Source: JAXGYX01 sp040772065 (GTDB taxonomy: Bacteria; Bacillota; Clostridia; Saccharofermentanales; Fastidiosipilaceae). From it: a DNA stretch of 64,000 bases. Shown here piece by piece: positions 17,636 to 26,695 of the stretch. Both the position numbers and the translations under genes were made by a program. The stretch spans positions 1,674,001-1,738,000 of the forward strand of contig JAXGYX010000001.1 in the NCBI GenBank assembly GCA_040772065.1, in the 5' to 3' direction. Each line of letters begins with the position of its first letter. Within the stretch, counting starts at the first letter, position 1. The notes beneath the pieces were generated by a model. The model was not told the DNA's origin, did no database searches, and saw only the letters and a program-made list of their open reading frames with translations.

Positions 17636-17839
17636 ATCCAGACCTCCGGATCCATCGCCCCCAACGGCGGTTTGATTTATTCTCTTTGATTATTCTAATC
17701 CACTCATCCCAATCATTCCAGTAAGATCACCCGTCCAAACAAAAAAGCCCTTCAGCCGGTGGCGATTGATGGATGGGAACACAAATTTGGAGCCGGGATG
17801 TCCAATCGCGGTTACAATATAAACGAGGAGGTGCGCGTC

Positions 17840-18373
17840 ATGTTTCATATCACAAATTACGCTTCACCGATTGGAGAGATCCTGCTGGCGAGCGATGAAC
17901 ACAGCATCGTCGGTCTCTGGATTGAAAATCAAAAACACTTCGCCGCCACAGTGCTTGAGGATGCCATGGAAAAGTCCGATTCGGCGATCCTGAGAGCCGG
18001 CACAGAGTGGCTGGATGAGTATTTTGCCGGGGAAAAACCGGAGATCTCCCGTCTCCCGCTCGCCCCGTCCGGCAGTGAGTTTCGCCAAACGGTCTGGGCA
18101 TTGCTCATTGAAATTCCCTACGGAGAGACCACAACCTATGGAACTATCGCCGCGCGGACAGCGGAGCGACTGGGTAGGCCGTCGATGTCAGCCCGGGCGG
18201 TGGGAGGTGCGATCGGGCACAACCCAATCTCCATTATCATTCCCTGTCACCGCGTAGTGGGAGCGAACGGCAAGCTGACCGGATACGCCGGCGGTATCGA
18301 TATCAAAATAAAACTGCTGGAGCATGAAAAACGAAAATCACACCCATCGAATAAAGCTTATAATAAAAGATAA
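17840..18373 (+). CDS. ogt: Methylated-DNA--protein-cysteine S-methyltransferase
   Basis: This is a suicide DNA-repair protein that transfers the methyl group from O6-methylguanine to its own cysteine. The active site IIPCHRVVG is intact and is followed by LTGYAGGIDIK. The DNA-binding helix-turn-helix with the arginine finger is around SARAVGGAIGHNP. The start is ATG 17840, directly behind GAGGAGGTG, giving 177 residues, the normal Ogt/MGMT length. An upstream in-frame extension lacks a ribosome site. Confidence 0.93.
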   Translation: MFHITNYASPIGEILLASDEHSIVGLWIENQKHFAATVLEDAMEKSDSAILRAGTEWLDEYFAGEKPEISRLPLAPSGSEFRQTVWALLIEIPYGETTTYGTIAARTAERLGRPSMSARAVGGAIGHNPISIIIPCHRVVGANGKLTGYAGGIDIKIKLLEHEKRKSHPSNKAYNKR

Positions 18374-18386
18374 TGATAAAATAAAA

Positions 18387-18427
18387 CGGCGCTCGCGAAC
18401 CTTTCAGACAGCGCCGAGATTTTTTTA
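18387..18427 (+). terminator. Terminator after ogt
   Basis: A stem CGGCGCT/AGCGCCG (18387-18393 with 18410-18416) is followed by AGA and a T-run (18420-18426), placed just after the ogt stop and before mgtE. Confidence 0.7.
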
Positions 18428-18483
18428 AAGCAATCAAACGCCTGTGGCGAAGCAGCGCCATTTATTTTTCGGAGGAGGGACAC

Positions 18484-19821
18484 ATGACAAGAGATGAAGT
18501 TTTCGCTTTGATCGAGGAACATCAATATATAAAGTCCAGAGACGTGTTAATTCGCATGAACGCGGTCGACATCGCCCTGACTCTTTCCGAAGCGGAGCAA
18601 CATCAGCTGTTGATTATGTTCAGAATCCTCCCCAAAGATATAGCCGCCCAGGTCTTCCCCCATCTTGCCGCTGATTTACAGCAATATATCATTGAGTCAA
18701 CGCCCGAACGAGAGATCGAAAGCATTCTCAATGATCTGTTTTTCGACGACGCCATTGATTTTATCGAGGAGATGCCCGCCAACGTCGCAAAAAAGATTCT
18801 GGCCAACACCAGCGAGGAAAAAAGGAAACTGATCAATAAATTCCTCAATTATCCCGACGATTCCGCCGGCAGTCTGATGACGATCGAGTATGTCGATCTG
18901 GTCGAGGAGATGACGGTGGCTCAAGCCATGCAGCGTGTCCGCGACACCGGCGTGGACAAAGAGACTGTCGACACCTGCTACGTGTTGAACAACACCCGTA
19001 TCCTGGTCGGCCACATCACCATCCGAAAACTGATCCTCAGCGACCCGTTCGACCTGATCAAAGATATCATGATGACCGACGCGCACGCGGTCAAGACAAA
19101 TGATGACCAGGAAGACGTCGCTGCGTTGTTTAAAGTTTACGATTATTTCGTGATGCCTGTGGTGGATAGTGAAAACAGGCTGGTCGGCATCATCACCGTT
19201 GACGACATCATCGACGTCATCGAGCAGGAAAACACCGAGGACTTCCAGAAAATGGCCGCTATGAGCCCATCGGAAGAGGCGTATTTGGAGACCAACGCGC
19301 TCACGTTGGCCAAGCACCGCATACCCTGGCTGCTCGTGTTGATGATCTCGGCCACCTTCACCGGCGCGATCATAAAGCGATATGAAGCCGCGTTGCAGTC
19401 GGTGGTCATTTTGGCGGCCTTCATCCCGATGATCATGGACACAGGCGGCAACGCGGGATCACAGTCATCAACGCTGGTGATCCGCGGTCTGGCGTTGGAT
19501 CAGATCGAACTCAAGGACGCCTTCAAAGTTTTTTGGAAAGAGGTCCAGGTGGGTGCGATCGCCGGATTGCTCTTGGCCGTTGTGAATTTCCTGCGCCTAT
19601 CCTTATTTGAAAGCAACGGATTTCGCGTCTCCATCACCGTCAGCGTGACTTTGTTTTTCACGGTCGTGTTGGCGAAAATTGTCGGCGGGGTTCTACCGTT
19701 GGTGGCGAAAAAACTGCGACTGGATCCGGCGATCATGGCCGGTCCGTTGATCACAACCATCGTGGATGCCGTCGCGCTCTTCATCTATTTCGCCACCGCC
19801 ACCTATGCTCTGGGTATCTGA
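18484..19821 (+). CDS. mgtE: Magnesium transporter MgtE
   Basis: This 445-residue Mg2+ channel has the classic architecture. A cytosolic MgtE N-domain (residues about 20-125, ending in LMTIEYVDLVEEMTVAQAM) leads into paired CBS domains (about 135-255, with PVVDSENRLVGIITVDDIIDVIEQE). Five transmembrane helices follow from about residue 285, including the pore motif MDTGGNAGSQSSTLVIRGLAL. N-domain and CBS close the pore when Mg2+ is high. A GGAGGAGG site precedes the ATG. I see no clear M-box leader in the 60 bp upstream. Confidence 0.95.
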   Translation: MTRDEVFALIEEHQYIKSRDVLIRMNAVDIALTLSEAEQHQLLIMFRILPKDIAAQVFPHLAADLQQYIIESTPEREIESILNDLFFDDAIDFIEEMPANVAKKILANTSEEKRKLINKFLNYPDDSAGSLMTIEYVDLVEEMTVAQAMQRVRDTGVDKETVDTCYVLNNTRILVGHITIRKLILSDPFDLIKDIMMTDAHAVKTNDDQEDVAALFKVYDYFVMPVVDSENRLVGIITVDDIIDVIEQENTEDFQKMAAMSPSEEAYLETNALTLAKHRIPWLLVLMISATFTGAIIKRYEAALQSVVILAAFIPMIMDTGGNAGSQSSTLVIRGLALDQIELKDAFKVFWKEVQVGAIAGLLLAVVNFLRLSLFESNGFRVSITVSVTLFFTVVLAKIVGGVLPLVAKKLRLDPAIMAGPLITTIVDAVALFIYFATATYALGI

Positions 19822-19885
19822 GAAAAAGTCCAACGCCCCTCGGAGCGGCGATCCAAACCCATTCAGTTGTTCGATCCGCCCGCGC

Positions 19886-21493
19886 TCAAGGCCGCAGAGC
19901 GGCGAACTCTTTCTCTCCTTTGGTTTTAAGATAGATTAAAAGTCCCGCGGAAATCGCCAGCAGCGCAGCGCCGCACAGGGCGATATATAGTCTGACGTCA
20001 ATTATTTGAGCCAACGCGAAAAGATAGAGAACGCCGGCTCCAATCACGATGGTCATGCCGCCAAACATTGCCAGAAATGTGCTCAGGCTTTGTTTGATCG
20101 GCACCGTCTCATTGATCCAGTCAAACTTTGGAAAACGCAAATTGACCGCCACGCCAAACAGCGCCTGGAAAGCCGTCATCGCGGCGGGAACGAGCCAAAG
20201 TAAAATCACCATCGCCGAATCGTAGCCCATGGTCAGACTAAACACAAGCGACGCGAACAGCGTCGGCGGAAGACAGATAAGCAAATGAGCGCCGGCTTTG
20301 GCGAGAAGGACATCACCGCCGCGAATCGGACTCGACTGAAGGATCCACAGTCTCTTGCCTTCCAATGAGATCGAAGGAGCCGAAACCAGGTTAGTGCCGG
20401 CCATAAGGCAGAGCAGCGCGATCAAAATCGGTCCACTTTCCCTGGGCAAGATCCCCATTCCCCGCAAGAACAACCGCCTCGGCAAATCCCGATTGAACAG
20501 CGCGGCGAGCGGCAAAATCAACGAGACGATCGCACCCAACGACGCATTTAAAATATAGATCGGTTTACTTAGAAAATATTTGATTTCCTTAAGGATCAGC
20601 GCCCGCCTCTGTCCGCCGGGTTTCAGCGGCCGTTCCTTGTATCCTACTTTGCGCGTACCGGGTCGCAGCGTCACGATACGCAAAAAGTTCACCGACAGCA
20701 CAAGATAACAAACTCCAAAGGACACGACCGAAAAGGCGATAAAGCCCAACAAGCTCAGGAGGTGACCTTCAGCGATCGCCACCCCCAATAGATAGGCCGG
20801 CAGGAACACCCTGCGCACCGCCTCACCAACTTGCGCGCCATGGTAAATCAAATATTCAATATACCGATTCATGCGCATGATGATCATCATATAGGCGAAC
20901 ATCATCGCAAGGCTGACCAGCGTGATGATCAACGATTTCCTGCGCACGTGCGTCGAAAGCAAGGCAAGCAGCCAGCCCATAAAGCTCGCCAACGCCAGCG
21001 TCATCAGGGGCAAAAAGAGAAAGGCCAAAATAAAAAATAAAATACCTGTCGGAGTCGCTGGCGCGCTTGTCCAATAGACAACGGCGACCGGCAGCGCGAT
21101 CAGCGCTTCAAAAAAATACTCCATCACCAGCAGCGTCAACAGACGAGAGATCAAGATCAGCCTCGGTGGCACCGGCATGGCCAACAGAAGTTCATTGTCG
21201 GTGGCCTCATAAAGCTCAGATTGCGTCATGAAGATGCCGGATATAAAAGTAATTCCAAAAGTCAGCACAGCCGCCAGCGCGAAGTACAGCCAATCCAATC
21301 CGGCCGCGCGCAGCGGGGGCAGGACAACGCCAAACATCGAGCCAACGGAAAGCAGCAACATAAATACAATATAGACGGTAAACAGTCCAATCAAAGCTTT
21401 GATTAACGGTCCTCGCTTCTGTTTGACGCGGCGGGAACGAAACATTGAGCTGAACATCGACGCGAAACGCGATTTGACAAGAGCCTTAAGCAT
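19886..21493 (-). CDS. Putative ABC exporter membrane protein
   Basis: This large integral membrane protein (about 535 residues) has roughly twelve hydrophobic segments. It is encoded directly behind, and overlapping, an ABC-2-type ATPase. Features include TQSELYEATDNELLLAMPVPPRLILISRLL near the N-terminus and a matching segment LWILQSSPIRGGDVLLAKAGAHLL in the C-terminal half. This repeated pattern is typical of putative ABC exporter subunits of the YthQ/ABC-2 class. The start was set to the third codon ATG with GGAG seven bases upstream. Cargo is unknown; a drug, lipid or peptide exporter is plausible. Confidence 0.75.
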   Translation of the reverse strand: MLKALVKSRFASMFSSMFRSRRVKQKRGPLIKALIGLFTVYIVFMLLLSVGSMFGVVLPPLRAAGLDWLYFALAAVLTFGITFISGIFMTQSELYEATDNELLLAMPVPPRLILISRLLTLLVMEYFFEALIALPVAVVYWTSAPATPTGILFFILAFLFLPLMTLALASFMGWLLALLSTHVRRKSLIITLVSLAMMFAYMMIIMRMNRYIEYLIYHGAQVGEAVRRVFLPAYLLGVAIAEGHLLSLLGFIAFSVVSFGVCYLVLSVNFLRIVTLRPGTRKVGYKERPLKPGGQRRALILKEIKYFLSKPIYILNASLGAIVSLILPLAALFNRDLPRRLFLRGMGILPRESGPILIALLCLMAGTNLVSAPSISLEGKRLWILQSSPIRGGDVLLAKAGAHLLICLPPTLFASLVFSLTMGYDSAMVILLWLVPAAMTAFQALFGVAVNLRFPKFDWINETVPIKQSLSTFLAMFGGMTIVIGAGVLYLFALAQIIDVRLYIALCGAALLAISAGLLIYLKTKGEKEFAALRP

Positions 21494-22199
21494 GACCATT
21501 CTCCAATTCCAAGAAGACTTCTTCCAGTGATTCTTGTCCGACGACCGCTCGCAAATCCCCTTCGATCACCAACTTACCATTGCGGATGATCGCGACCCGA
21601 TCACAAAGTTTCTCCGCTACCTCCAGCACATGGGTCGAAAAAAACACAGCGCCGCCGCAGTCACAAAGTTCACGCATGATTCGTTTGAGTATGAACGAAG
21701 CTTTCGGATCCAAGCCGGTAAATGGTTCGTCCATCAGAATCAGGTCAGGCGAATGGATCAGCGCGGAGATCACCGCGAGTTTTTGTTTCATGCCGTGTGA
21801 ATAGGCGGAAATCAGTTGGCCCAGATCGTCAGTCAGCTCAAACAGGTCGGCGTATTGATGGACGAGCTGTTCGCGATCCGCCTTCGTAACACCATAGATA
21901 TCCGCAATGAAGGTTAGATACTGAATCCCGGTATAAAATTCATAAAGATCGGGGTTGTCCGGGATGTACGCCATTTTTTTCTTCGCTTCCAGAGGGTTGT
22001 CTTTGATGGATATGCCATCCACATGGATATCTCCCGAATCAAAACTCAAGATTCCCGCGCAGGCCTTGATGGTCGTGGTTTTACCGGCGCCGTTATGTCC
22101 GATGAAGCCATAGATTGTTCCTTTAGCGATATGGATGGACAGATCATCCACCGCCGGTTTGTCACCATACCTCTTTGACAGATGGTCGATCTTCAACAT
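21486..22199 (-). CDS. ABC transporter ATP-binding protein (ABC-2 exporter type)
   Basis: This 237-residue ATPase has Walker A GHNGAGKTT, signature YSHGMKQKL (a relaxed LSGGQ common in ABC-2 exporters), Walker B LILMDEP and the switch histidine in VFFSTH. The start is ATG 22197-22199 behind AAAGGG; the frame extends 67 codons upstream but that part is not credible protein and has no ribosome site. It overlaps the membrane subunit by 8-14 bp, so the two form a two-gene exporter. Confidence 0.88.
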   Translation of the reverse strand: MLKIDHLSKRYGDKPAVDDLSIHIAKGTIYGFIGHNGAGKTTTIKACAGILSFDSGDIHVDGISIKDNPLEAKKKMAYIPDNPDLYEFYTGIQYLTFIADIYGVTKADREQLVHQYADLFELTDDLGQLISAYSHGMKQKLAVISALIHSPDLILMDEPFTGLDPKASFILKRIMRELCDCGGAVFFSTHVLEVAEKLCDRVAIIRNGKLVIEGDLRAVVGQESLEEVFLELENGHA

Positions 22200-22382
22200 G
22201 TTGTCACCCTTTCTATGATTTGCCGGTGTTTTAGAAGTGCCGGCACATCGTTTGGTTTTTGTGAGAAGCGCACATACAAATACGAGATGAATGTGCTTGA
22301 TAATTGTACAAAAAAACGCTTGGGTTGGCGACCACAGGATATAAGCATCGGGTTGAATGAGGACAGAAGCAGAGGAAGAAAC

Positions 22383-22415
22383 ACAGCCGCCAACGAACAC
22401 ATCGTAGGCGGCTGT
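22383..22415 (-). terminator. Hairpin downstream of the Gfo/Idh gene
   Basis: A 9-bp G+C-rich inverted repeat (22383-22391 with 22407-22415) lies 66 bp downstream of the dehydrogenase stop. The minus-strand T-tract is broken (GTTTCTTCC), so termination strength is uncertain. Confidence 0.55.
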
Positions 22416-22480
22416 AATGATAAATGAAACGATTTGAATAGAATGCTAACAGCTCCACAAATCATCATATGGCATATCGA

Positions 22481-23623
22481 TTAGAACGGATCGACCTCGA
22501 CCCAAACATTGTCATTCGCGTTGGATTTTAAGCAGGCGTCAACAAACGTGATTCCTCGAAGGCCATCTTCGACGGTAGGGTAACGAAAGTGCCCAGGGTC
22601 ACCACCGGTTTTCTTTGCGGAAAGATGCACACAAAACGCTCGATAGATGTTCGCAAAAGCCTCATAAAATCCTTCAATATGTCCGGAAGGCAAGCGACAA
22701 AGATCTTTCGCCGCCGGATACAAGTAGTCACGATTCGCAGTATAGGTCTGTGGTGGCTGATTCAATCGGGTCACGCGCAACTCCCAGGGGCGCAAATGAT
22801 GCCATGCGATCGATCCTTTATTTCCAAAGATTCTGATATATGGCTCAGTCTCATGCCCAATCGCAATTTGTGACGTCCAAATCATACCCGGAATATTCTT
22901 TTCAAACTCCACCATCATCTGAGCATTGGTCTCGAGCGCGATGCTGTCAGGAATCCTGTCAAAACGAGCGATAACCCGCCTCGGATGGAGTCCGGTCATT
23001 TGTGCGATTAGACATTCCACATGTGTGCCAATATCCGCGCAACAACCTGACGCTCCGGAACGTTTGGGATCTTGTCTCCACTGAGCCTGTTCCGAGCTCC
23101 CGCTTGAAAGGGCCACCGCCAACCACTCCTGTGGGTATTCCCCTTGCACACAAACAATCTCACCAATTTCACCAGCGTCAATCATTTCACGTGCCTGTCT
23201 GACCATGGCATATCCGGTATATGTATAAGTCACCGCGAACAACAAATCCTGTTGTTTCGCCAACTCCATCAGCTCTCGACCTTGGTCAGCGTTCAACGCC
23301 AAAGGCTTGTCGCAGATGACGTGGATGCCGTGTTCCAAAAAACACTTCGCAATCGGATAGTGTGTGTCGTTCGGTGTGGTTATCGCTACAAAATCAATTC
23401 CGTCAGCCCGATTCGCCTCACATTTTGCCATCTCCTCATAGCTGTCATATAGACGAGATTTGACATCGACATCCCAAAGTTCAGCATACGCACGATTCTT
23501 GTCAGCACTACGCGAAAAGCTACCTGCGACAAGTACTGCGAGACCATCCATAATCGCGCCATGACGATGAACGTCACCAATGAAGCCACCCGCTCCTCCG
23601 ACCATCCCGAATTTTAATTTCAT
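22481..23623 (-). CDS. Gfo/Idh/MocA family dehydrogenase, candidate inositol/polyol 2-dehydrogenase
   Basis: This NAD-dependent dehydrogenase of 380 residues has the Rossmann start MVGGAGGFIGDVHRHGA and the catalytic-domain motif CDKPLALNADQG (Asp replaces the commoner Glu before Lys-Pro). CCADIGTHVECL carries the Asp...His pair. The protein is longer than classical IolG (about 335) and resembles the gene at 14912. It lies downstream of genes matching IolM, IolN and IolO, so a role in the first oxidation of a cyclitol (myo-inositol to scyllo-inosose) or a related ring sugar is likely but inferred from context. AAAGGA ribosome site. Last gene of the cluster. Confidence 0.8.
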   Translation of the reverse strand: MKLKFGMVGGAGGFIGDVHRHGAIMDGLAVLVAGSFSRSADKNRAYAELWDVDVKSRLYDSYEEMAKCEANRADGIDFVAITTPNDTHYPIAKCFLEHGIHVICDKPLALNADQGRELMELAKQQDLLFAVTYTYTGYAMVRQAREMIDAGEIGEIVCVQGEYPQEWLAVALSSGSSEQAQWRQDPKRSGASGCCADIGTHVECLIAQMTGLHPRRVIARFDRIPDSIALETNAQMMVEFEKNIPGMIWTSQIAIGHETEPYIRIFGNKGSIAWHHLRPWELRVTRLNQPPQTYTANRDYLYPAAKDLCRLPSGHIEGFYEAFANIYRAFCVHLSAKKTGGDPGHFRYPTVEDGLRGITFVDACLKSNANDNVWVEVDPF

Positions 23624-23669
23624 TAGTGATTCCTTTCTTCAGATCATATGAATTGCATATATACACATA

Positions 23670-23696
23670 GAGCTGCGTACAACTGTACAGCAGCTC
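23670..23696. other. Intercistronic stem-loop
   Basis: Nested inverted repeats (GAGCTGC/GCAGCTC enclosing GTAC/GTAC) lie in the 113-bp gap between the zinc alcohol dehydrogenase and the Gfo/Idh gene. There is no T-tract, so it may be an mRNA processing or stabilising element rather than a terminator. Confidence 0.45.
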
Positions 23697-23736
23697 CATG
23701 TGCAGGATAGGGGAAAAAATTAGTAATGATAGTCAA

Positions 23737-24795
23737 TCAGTCTTCAAACATCAGCATGACTTTACGAGCGACATCTTTGTGGTTTGCCGCCATATCCATC
23801 GCCGCGTCCAATTCTTCAAATTTGAAGTGGTGAGTGTTCAGCGCTTCAAAATCATATTGATCTTTGATTGCGGACATAAAGCGGATTGTGCTGGGGAACC
23901 AATCTTTCGTACCACCGGAACCTGAGATTTTCAGTGTCTTCCAGATGGTTTTACCGATTTCCACGGGCACTTTTCGTCCAATCGAATGACCGATTAGACC
24001 GACACGGCCATTATGAGCCGCGACATCAAACACCGATGCTATACCAATGTCGTTACCGGAGCACTCAATAACAACGGAACCACCACGACCGCCTGTCAGG
24101 GCATTAATCGATTCTTCAACATTTCCGTCGCTGGGATCCACAACGTGGTCCGCACCATATTTCAACGCGGTCTCACGGCGACTTGCGATCGGGTCGACAA
24201 CGATAACGTTGGCGCCGGCAGTGGCGCAGACCATCGATGCGCAAAGGCCAATCGGGCCGGCACCAATGATGACACAATCATCCGAAGCGTCAGGGTTACA
24301 ACCATTTCCCCAGACTCCCCAATAACCAACATTGAAGGTCTCAACCCAGGCTCCCATTTCGTAAGACCAGTCGTCCGGGACTTTGTGCAGAAATTCCGCT
24401 TCCAAGACAAGATATTCACCGAATCCACCCGGTGAATCCGGACGGAATCCGACTTCTCGCATATTCAAGCAGGCAGAGGGCATTTTACCATCTTTACAAT
24501 TGGCGCATTTTTTACAAGGCAAAACACAATCACCAACGACTTTGTCTCCAACAGACAATTCAGTTACAGCAGAACCAAATTGCACTACTTTTCCCGCCCA
24601 TTCATGGCCGGGCGTGTAAGGAGCGATGTCATATCTTCCTTCGGCCGAATCGCCTTCAAAGCACTCGACATCAGATTGGCAAATACCACAGGCACCTAGT
24701 TTGACCAGAACATCATAGGGCCCCAATTCCGGCATTTCCACAGTTTTGATCCGCAAATCATGCGGTCCGTGCATAAACGCTTGTTTCCAGTTCAT
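23737..24795 (-). CDS. Zinc-containing alcohol dehydrogenase (MDR family)
   Basis: This NAD(P)-dependent medium-chain dehydrogenase of 352 residues has catalytic-zinc ligands in ACGICQSDVE and PGHEWAG. Structural-zinc cysteines are in CKKCANCKDGKMPSAC, and the Rossmann motif is VIIGAGPIGLCAS. It resembles sorbitol/xylitol/threonine dehydrogenase-type MDR proteins. The start ATG 24793-24795 follows AGGAGG. It lies within the iolN/iolO/iolM cluster, 28 bp after iolN, so it probably oxidises or reduces a pathway intermediate; exact step unknown. Confidence 0.85.
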   Translation of the reverse strand: MNWKQAFMHGPHDLRIKTVEMPELGPYDVLVKLGACGICQSDVECFEGDSAEGRYDIAPYTPGHEWAGKVVQFGSAVTELSVGDKVVGDCVLPCKKCANCKDGKMPSACLNMREVGFRPDSPGGFGEYLVLEAEFLHKVPDDWSYEMGAWVETFNVGYWGVWGNGCNPDASDDCVIIGAGPIGLCASMVCATAGANVIVVDPIASRRETALKYGADHVVDPSDGNVEESINALTGGRGGSVVIECSGNDIGIASVFDVAAHNGRVGLIGHSIGRKVPVEIGKTIWKTLKISGSGGTKDWFPSTIRFMSAIKDQYDFEALNTHHFKFEELDAAMDMAANHKDVARKVMLMFED

Positions 24796-24823
24796 AGTGA
24801 TCCTCCTGTTAAATAATCGAAAA

Positions 24824-25786
24824 TCAGTATTCGAGAGTGTACAGGTGACGGCCACCTTTGGTCGGTCCCTGAATCACGGCTTCAATGTCTTCGCGTTTGC
24901 GCTGTGTGACCTGATCGATCGGCGGCAGCTCTCCCGCGGGGTAGGTGGCGAGGATATCGTTGACCATCAATTCCAGTCGATCGAGAATGCGCTCAAGGCC
25001 CGGAATCGCTTTGCTGGCATCCGCTTTTTTAGGATTGCCGATAACTCCTTCAGGCGTGTGGATGCATTCCATGGCGGTGCTGCCAAGGGCGTTATACCAG
25101 TTAATCGGAGCATCAAGGTCTTCCGCTGAATTGTTAACGTGTCCTGGTGGAATCAAGCGGCTTGGCTTGGTTTCTTCGGCATATTCCTGCTTACAAAATT
25201 CAGGGAACAAGGCCATCGAATAGGATTGTTCAACTTCATCCGCATGGATGAAGCTGTCGTCAAACATACCGCCTTTTTCCTTGGTGCTAAGCAGTTTGCC
25301 GGCGCCTTTCCAGAAGTGATAGTACAAAATAATACTTGGCACTTGCCATTTTTTTCCAAACTTGTGGATGGCTGCAGGGATGACATAATCTTGTCCGTGT
25401 CCATTCACCACAATAATTTTTCTGAAACCGGTGTTCCAGAAGCCGGCGAAGACATATGAGATATAGTCAGAGAGGATATCCTCCGGGATGATAATCGTTC
25501 CCGGCATGCCCAAATGATGATAGGGATGAGAACCATACCAGATCGGTTCAGCAACTGTGCAACCTGTTGCCTGGGCGACCTGTTCACAAATTCTCGTATC
25601 CAAGAAAGTATCTTCACCATATGGAGCATTAGCGCCATGATTCTCAGTCGAGCCGATCGGCAGCAACAATATATCGTTGACTTTCAGACGCTCTTCCACC
25701 TCGCGGTTGGTCATTGTCTGATAGTAAATGCCGGTATCTTTCTCCATTTGACCGCCTGTTGTTAACGGTAATGTCCATTTGCCCAT
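24824..25786 (-). CDS. iolN: Creatininase-family hydrolase, probable 3-dehydro-scyllo-inosose hydrolase
   Basis: This creatininase-fold metal hydrolase has 320 residues. Metal ligands typical of the family are visible: LPIGSTENHGANAPYGEDTFLD (Glu, His, Asp) and NGHGQDYV. HADEVEQSYSMALFPE supplies the later Glu. In T. maritima a protein of this fold (IolN) opens the diketo-inositol ring to 5-keto-L-gluconate. Here it lies between the candidate IolO and IolM homologues, which makes this assignment more likely than creatinine hydrolysis. The ATG 25784-25786 has an AAGGAGG site that lies inside the 3' end of the iolO gene (25-bp overlap). Confidence 0.8.
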   Translation of the reverse strand: MGKWTLPLTTGGQMEKDTGIYYQTMTNREVEERLKVNDILLLPIGSTENHGANAPYGEDTFLDTRICEQVAQATGCTVAEPIWYGSHPYHHLGMPGTIIIPEDILSDYISYVFAGFWNTGFRKIIVVNGHGQDYVIPAAIHKFGKKWQVPSIILYYHFWKGAGKLLSTKEKGGMFDDSFIHADEVEQSYSMALFPEFCKQEYAEETKPSRLIPPGHVNNSAEDLDAPINWYNALGSTAMECIHTPEGVIGNPKKADASKAIPGLERILDRLELMVNDILATYPAGELPPIDQVTQRKREDIEAVIQGPTKGGRHLYTLEY

Positions 25787-26676
25787 TTTTTGCCTCCTTG
25801 TATGCTTTCGCAATAAAAATTTTTATTTTGTCGAAACTGCTTATAAATTTCTAAAATGTTCTCTCTTGACATATAAGCCGCGATGTCTCCGGTAGGGAGT
25901 GGCAAACATTCAACAGCTAAATAACCTTCGTACTCAACATCTTCAAGAGCCTGTAAGACACCCTCAAACCGTATTGTCCCGTGTCCGGGGTACCAACGAT
26001 CATTGTCGGCGATATGCACGTACCCTAAGTGCTCTCCCGCCCCGCGAACGGCCTCGACCATGTCGCGCTCCTCGATGTTCATATGAAACGTGTCAAGATG
26101 AATCTTACAACGCTTCAGCTGATAGGTTTGGATAAATCTCGTTGCTTGATTGACTTGGTTGAACCAATTGGCCTCGTAACGATTGATCAATTCAATATTC
26201 AGGTTGACGTCCAAACGATCCGCGAAATGATCAAGTTCAGCCAGCGACTTCGCCAATCGCTTCTCAAACTCCATCGGATCTACCTCGTCCGGCACATTTC
26301 CCTTCACCCAACCAATAATGATATCGGTCTGAAAATCGCTGGCGATCTCAATATACTGCTTCATATAATCGACACATTCGCGTCGTCTGGCCGGATCATC
26401 TTCAACGAGAGAATAGCCCATTTCGGTAAACAGTTTGCCCGTTACAACCGCGCTGATTCCACATCCCGTTTCATTCATGATCTCTCGAATCTCCTCGACA
26501 TCAATTTCAACATCGGGGCGCATATGAACTTCAATCCCATCGTAACCAAGATCAGTCGCTCGTCTCAGGTTTTCTTGGATGGAGCCTCGCAACAGGATAG
26601 GCTGGCGGGACGTCGCGGAAAAAGCCGTGGACAGTGCCAAACGATAGGGGAAATTCATTCTTTTTACCGCGTTCAT
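25762..26676 (-). CDS. iolO: Sugar phosphate isomerase/epimerase family protein, probable IolO-type epimerase
   Basis: This TIM-barrel (AP-endonuclease-2 superfamily) protein of 304 residues includes DLGYDGIEVHMRPDVEID early, then LNIELINRYEANWFN and CKIHLDTFHMNIEE. YVHIADNDRWYPGHGTIRF and GYLAVECLPLP supply the metal-binding Glu, Asp, His and Glu. In T. maritima IolO epimerises 5-keto-L-gluconate to D-tagaturonate. The ATG 26674-26676 follows GAAAGGA. It is sandwiched between the iolM and iolN homologues with tight spacing, supporting one transcript. Confidence 0.78.
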   Translation of the reverse strand: MNAVKRMNFPYRLALSTAFSATSRQPILLRGSIQENLRRATDLGYDGIEVHMRPDVEIDVEEIREIMNETGCGISAVVTGKLFTEMGYSLVEDDPARRRECVDYMKQYIEIASDFQTDIIIGWVKGNVPDEVDPMEFEKRLAKSLAELDHFADRLDVNLNIELINRYEANWFNQVNQATRFIQTYQLKRCKIHLDTFHMNIEERDMVEAVRGAGEHLGYVHIADNDRWYPGHGTIRFEGVLQALEDVEYEGYLAVECLPLPTGDIAAYMSRENILEIYKQFRQNKNFYCESIQGGKKWANGHYR

Positions 26677-26695
26677 TTTGATTCCTTTCACTGTC

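Noticed and set aside
18428..18483. Possible magnesium riboswitch in front of mgtE
   Set aside because: Only about 55 bases lie between the ogt terminator and the start codon, too short for an M-box, and no matching elements were seen.
22200..22400. N-terminal extension of the ABC-2 ATPase frame up to 22400
   Set aside because: The extension lacks a ribosome site and overlaps a hairpin; the ATG at 22199 has AAAGGG and gives the normal family start.
24824..25786. Creatinine amidohydrolase
   Set aside because: The fold is creatininase-like, but the neighbours (IolM- and IolO-like) and absence of creatine metabolism genes make the inosose-derivative hydrolase more probable.
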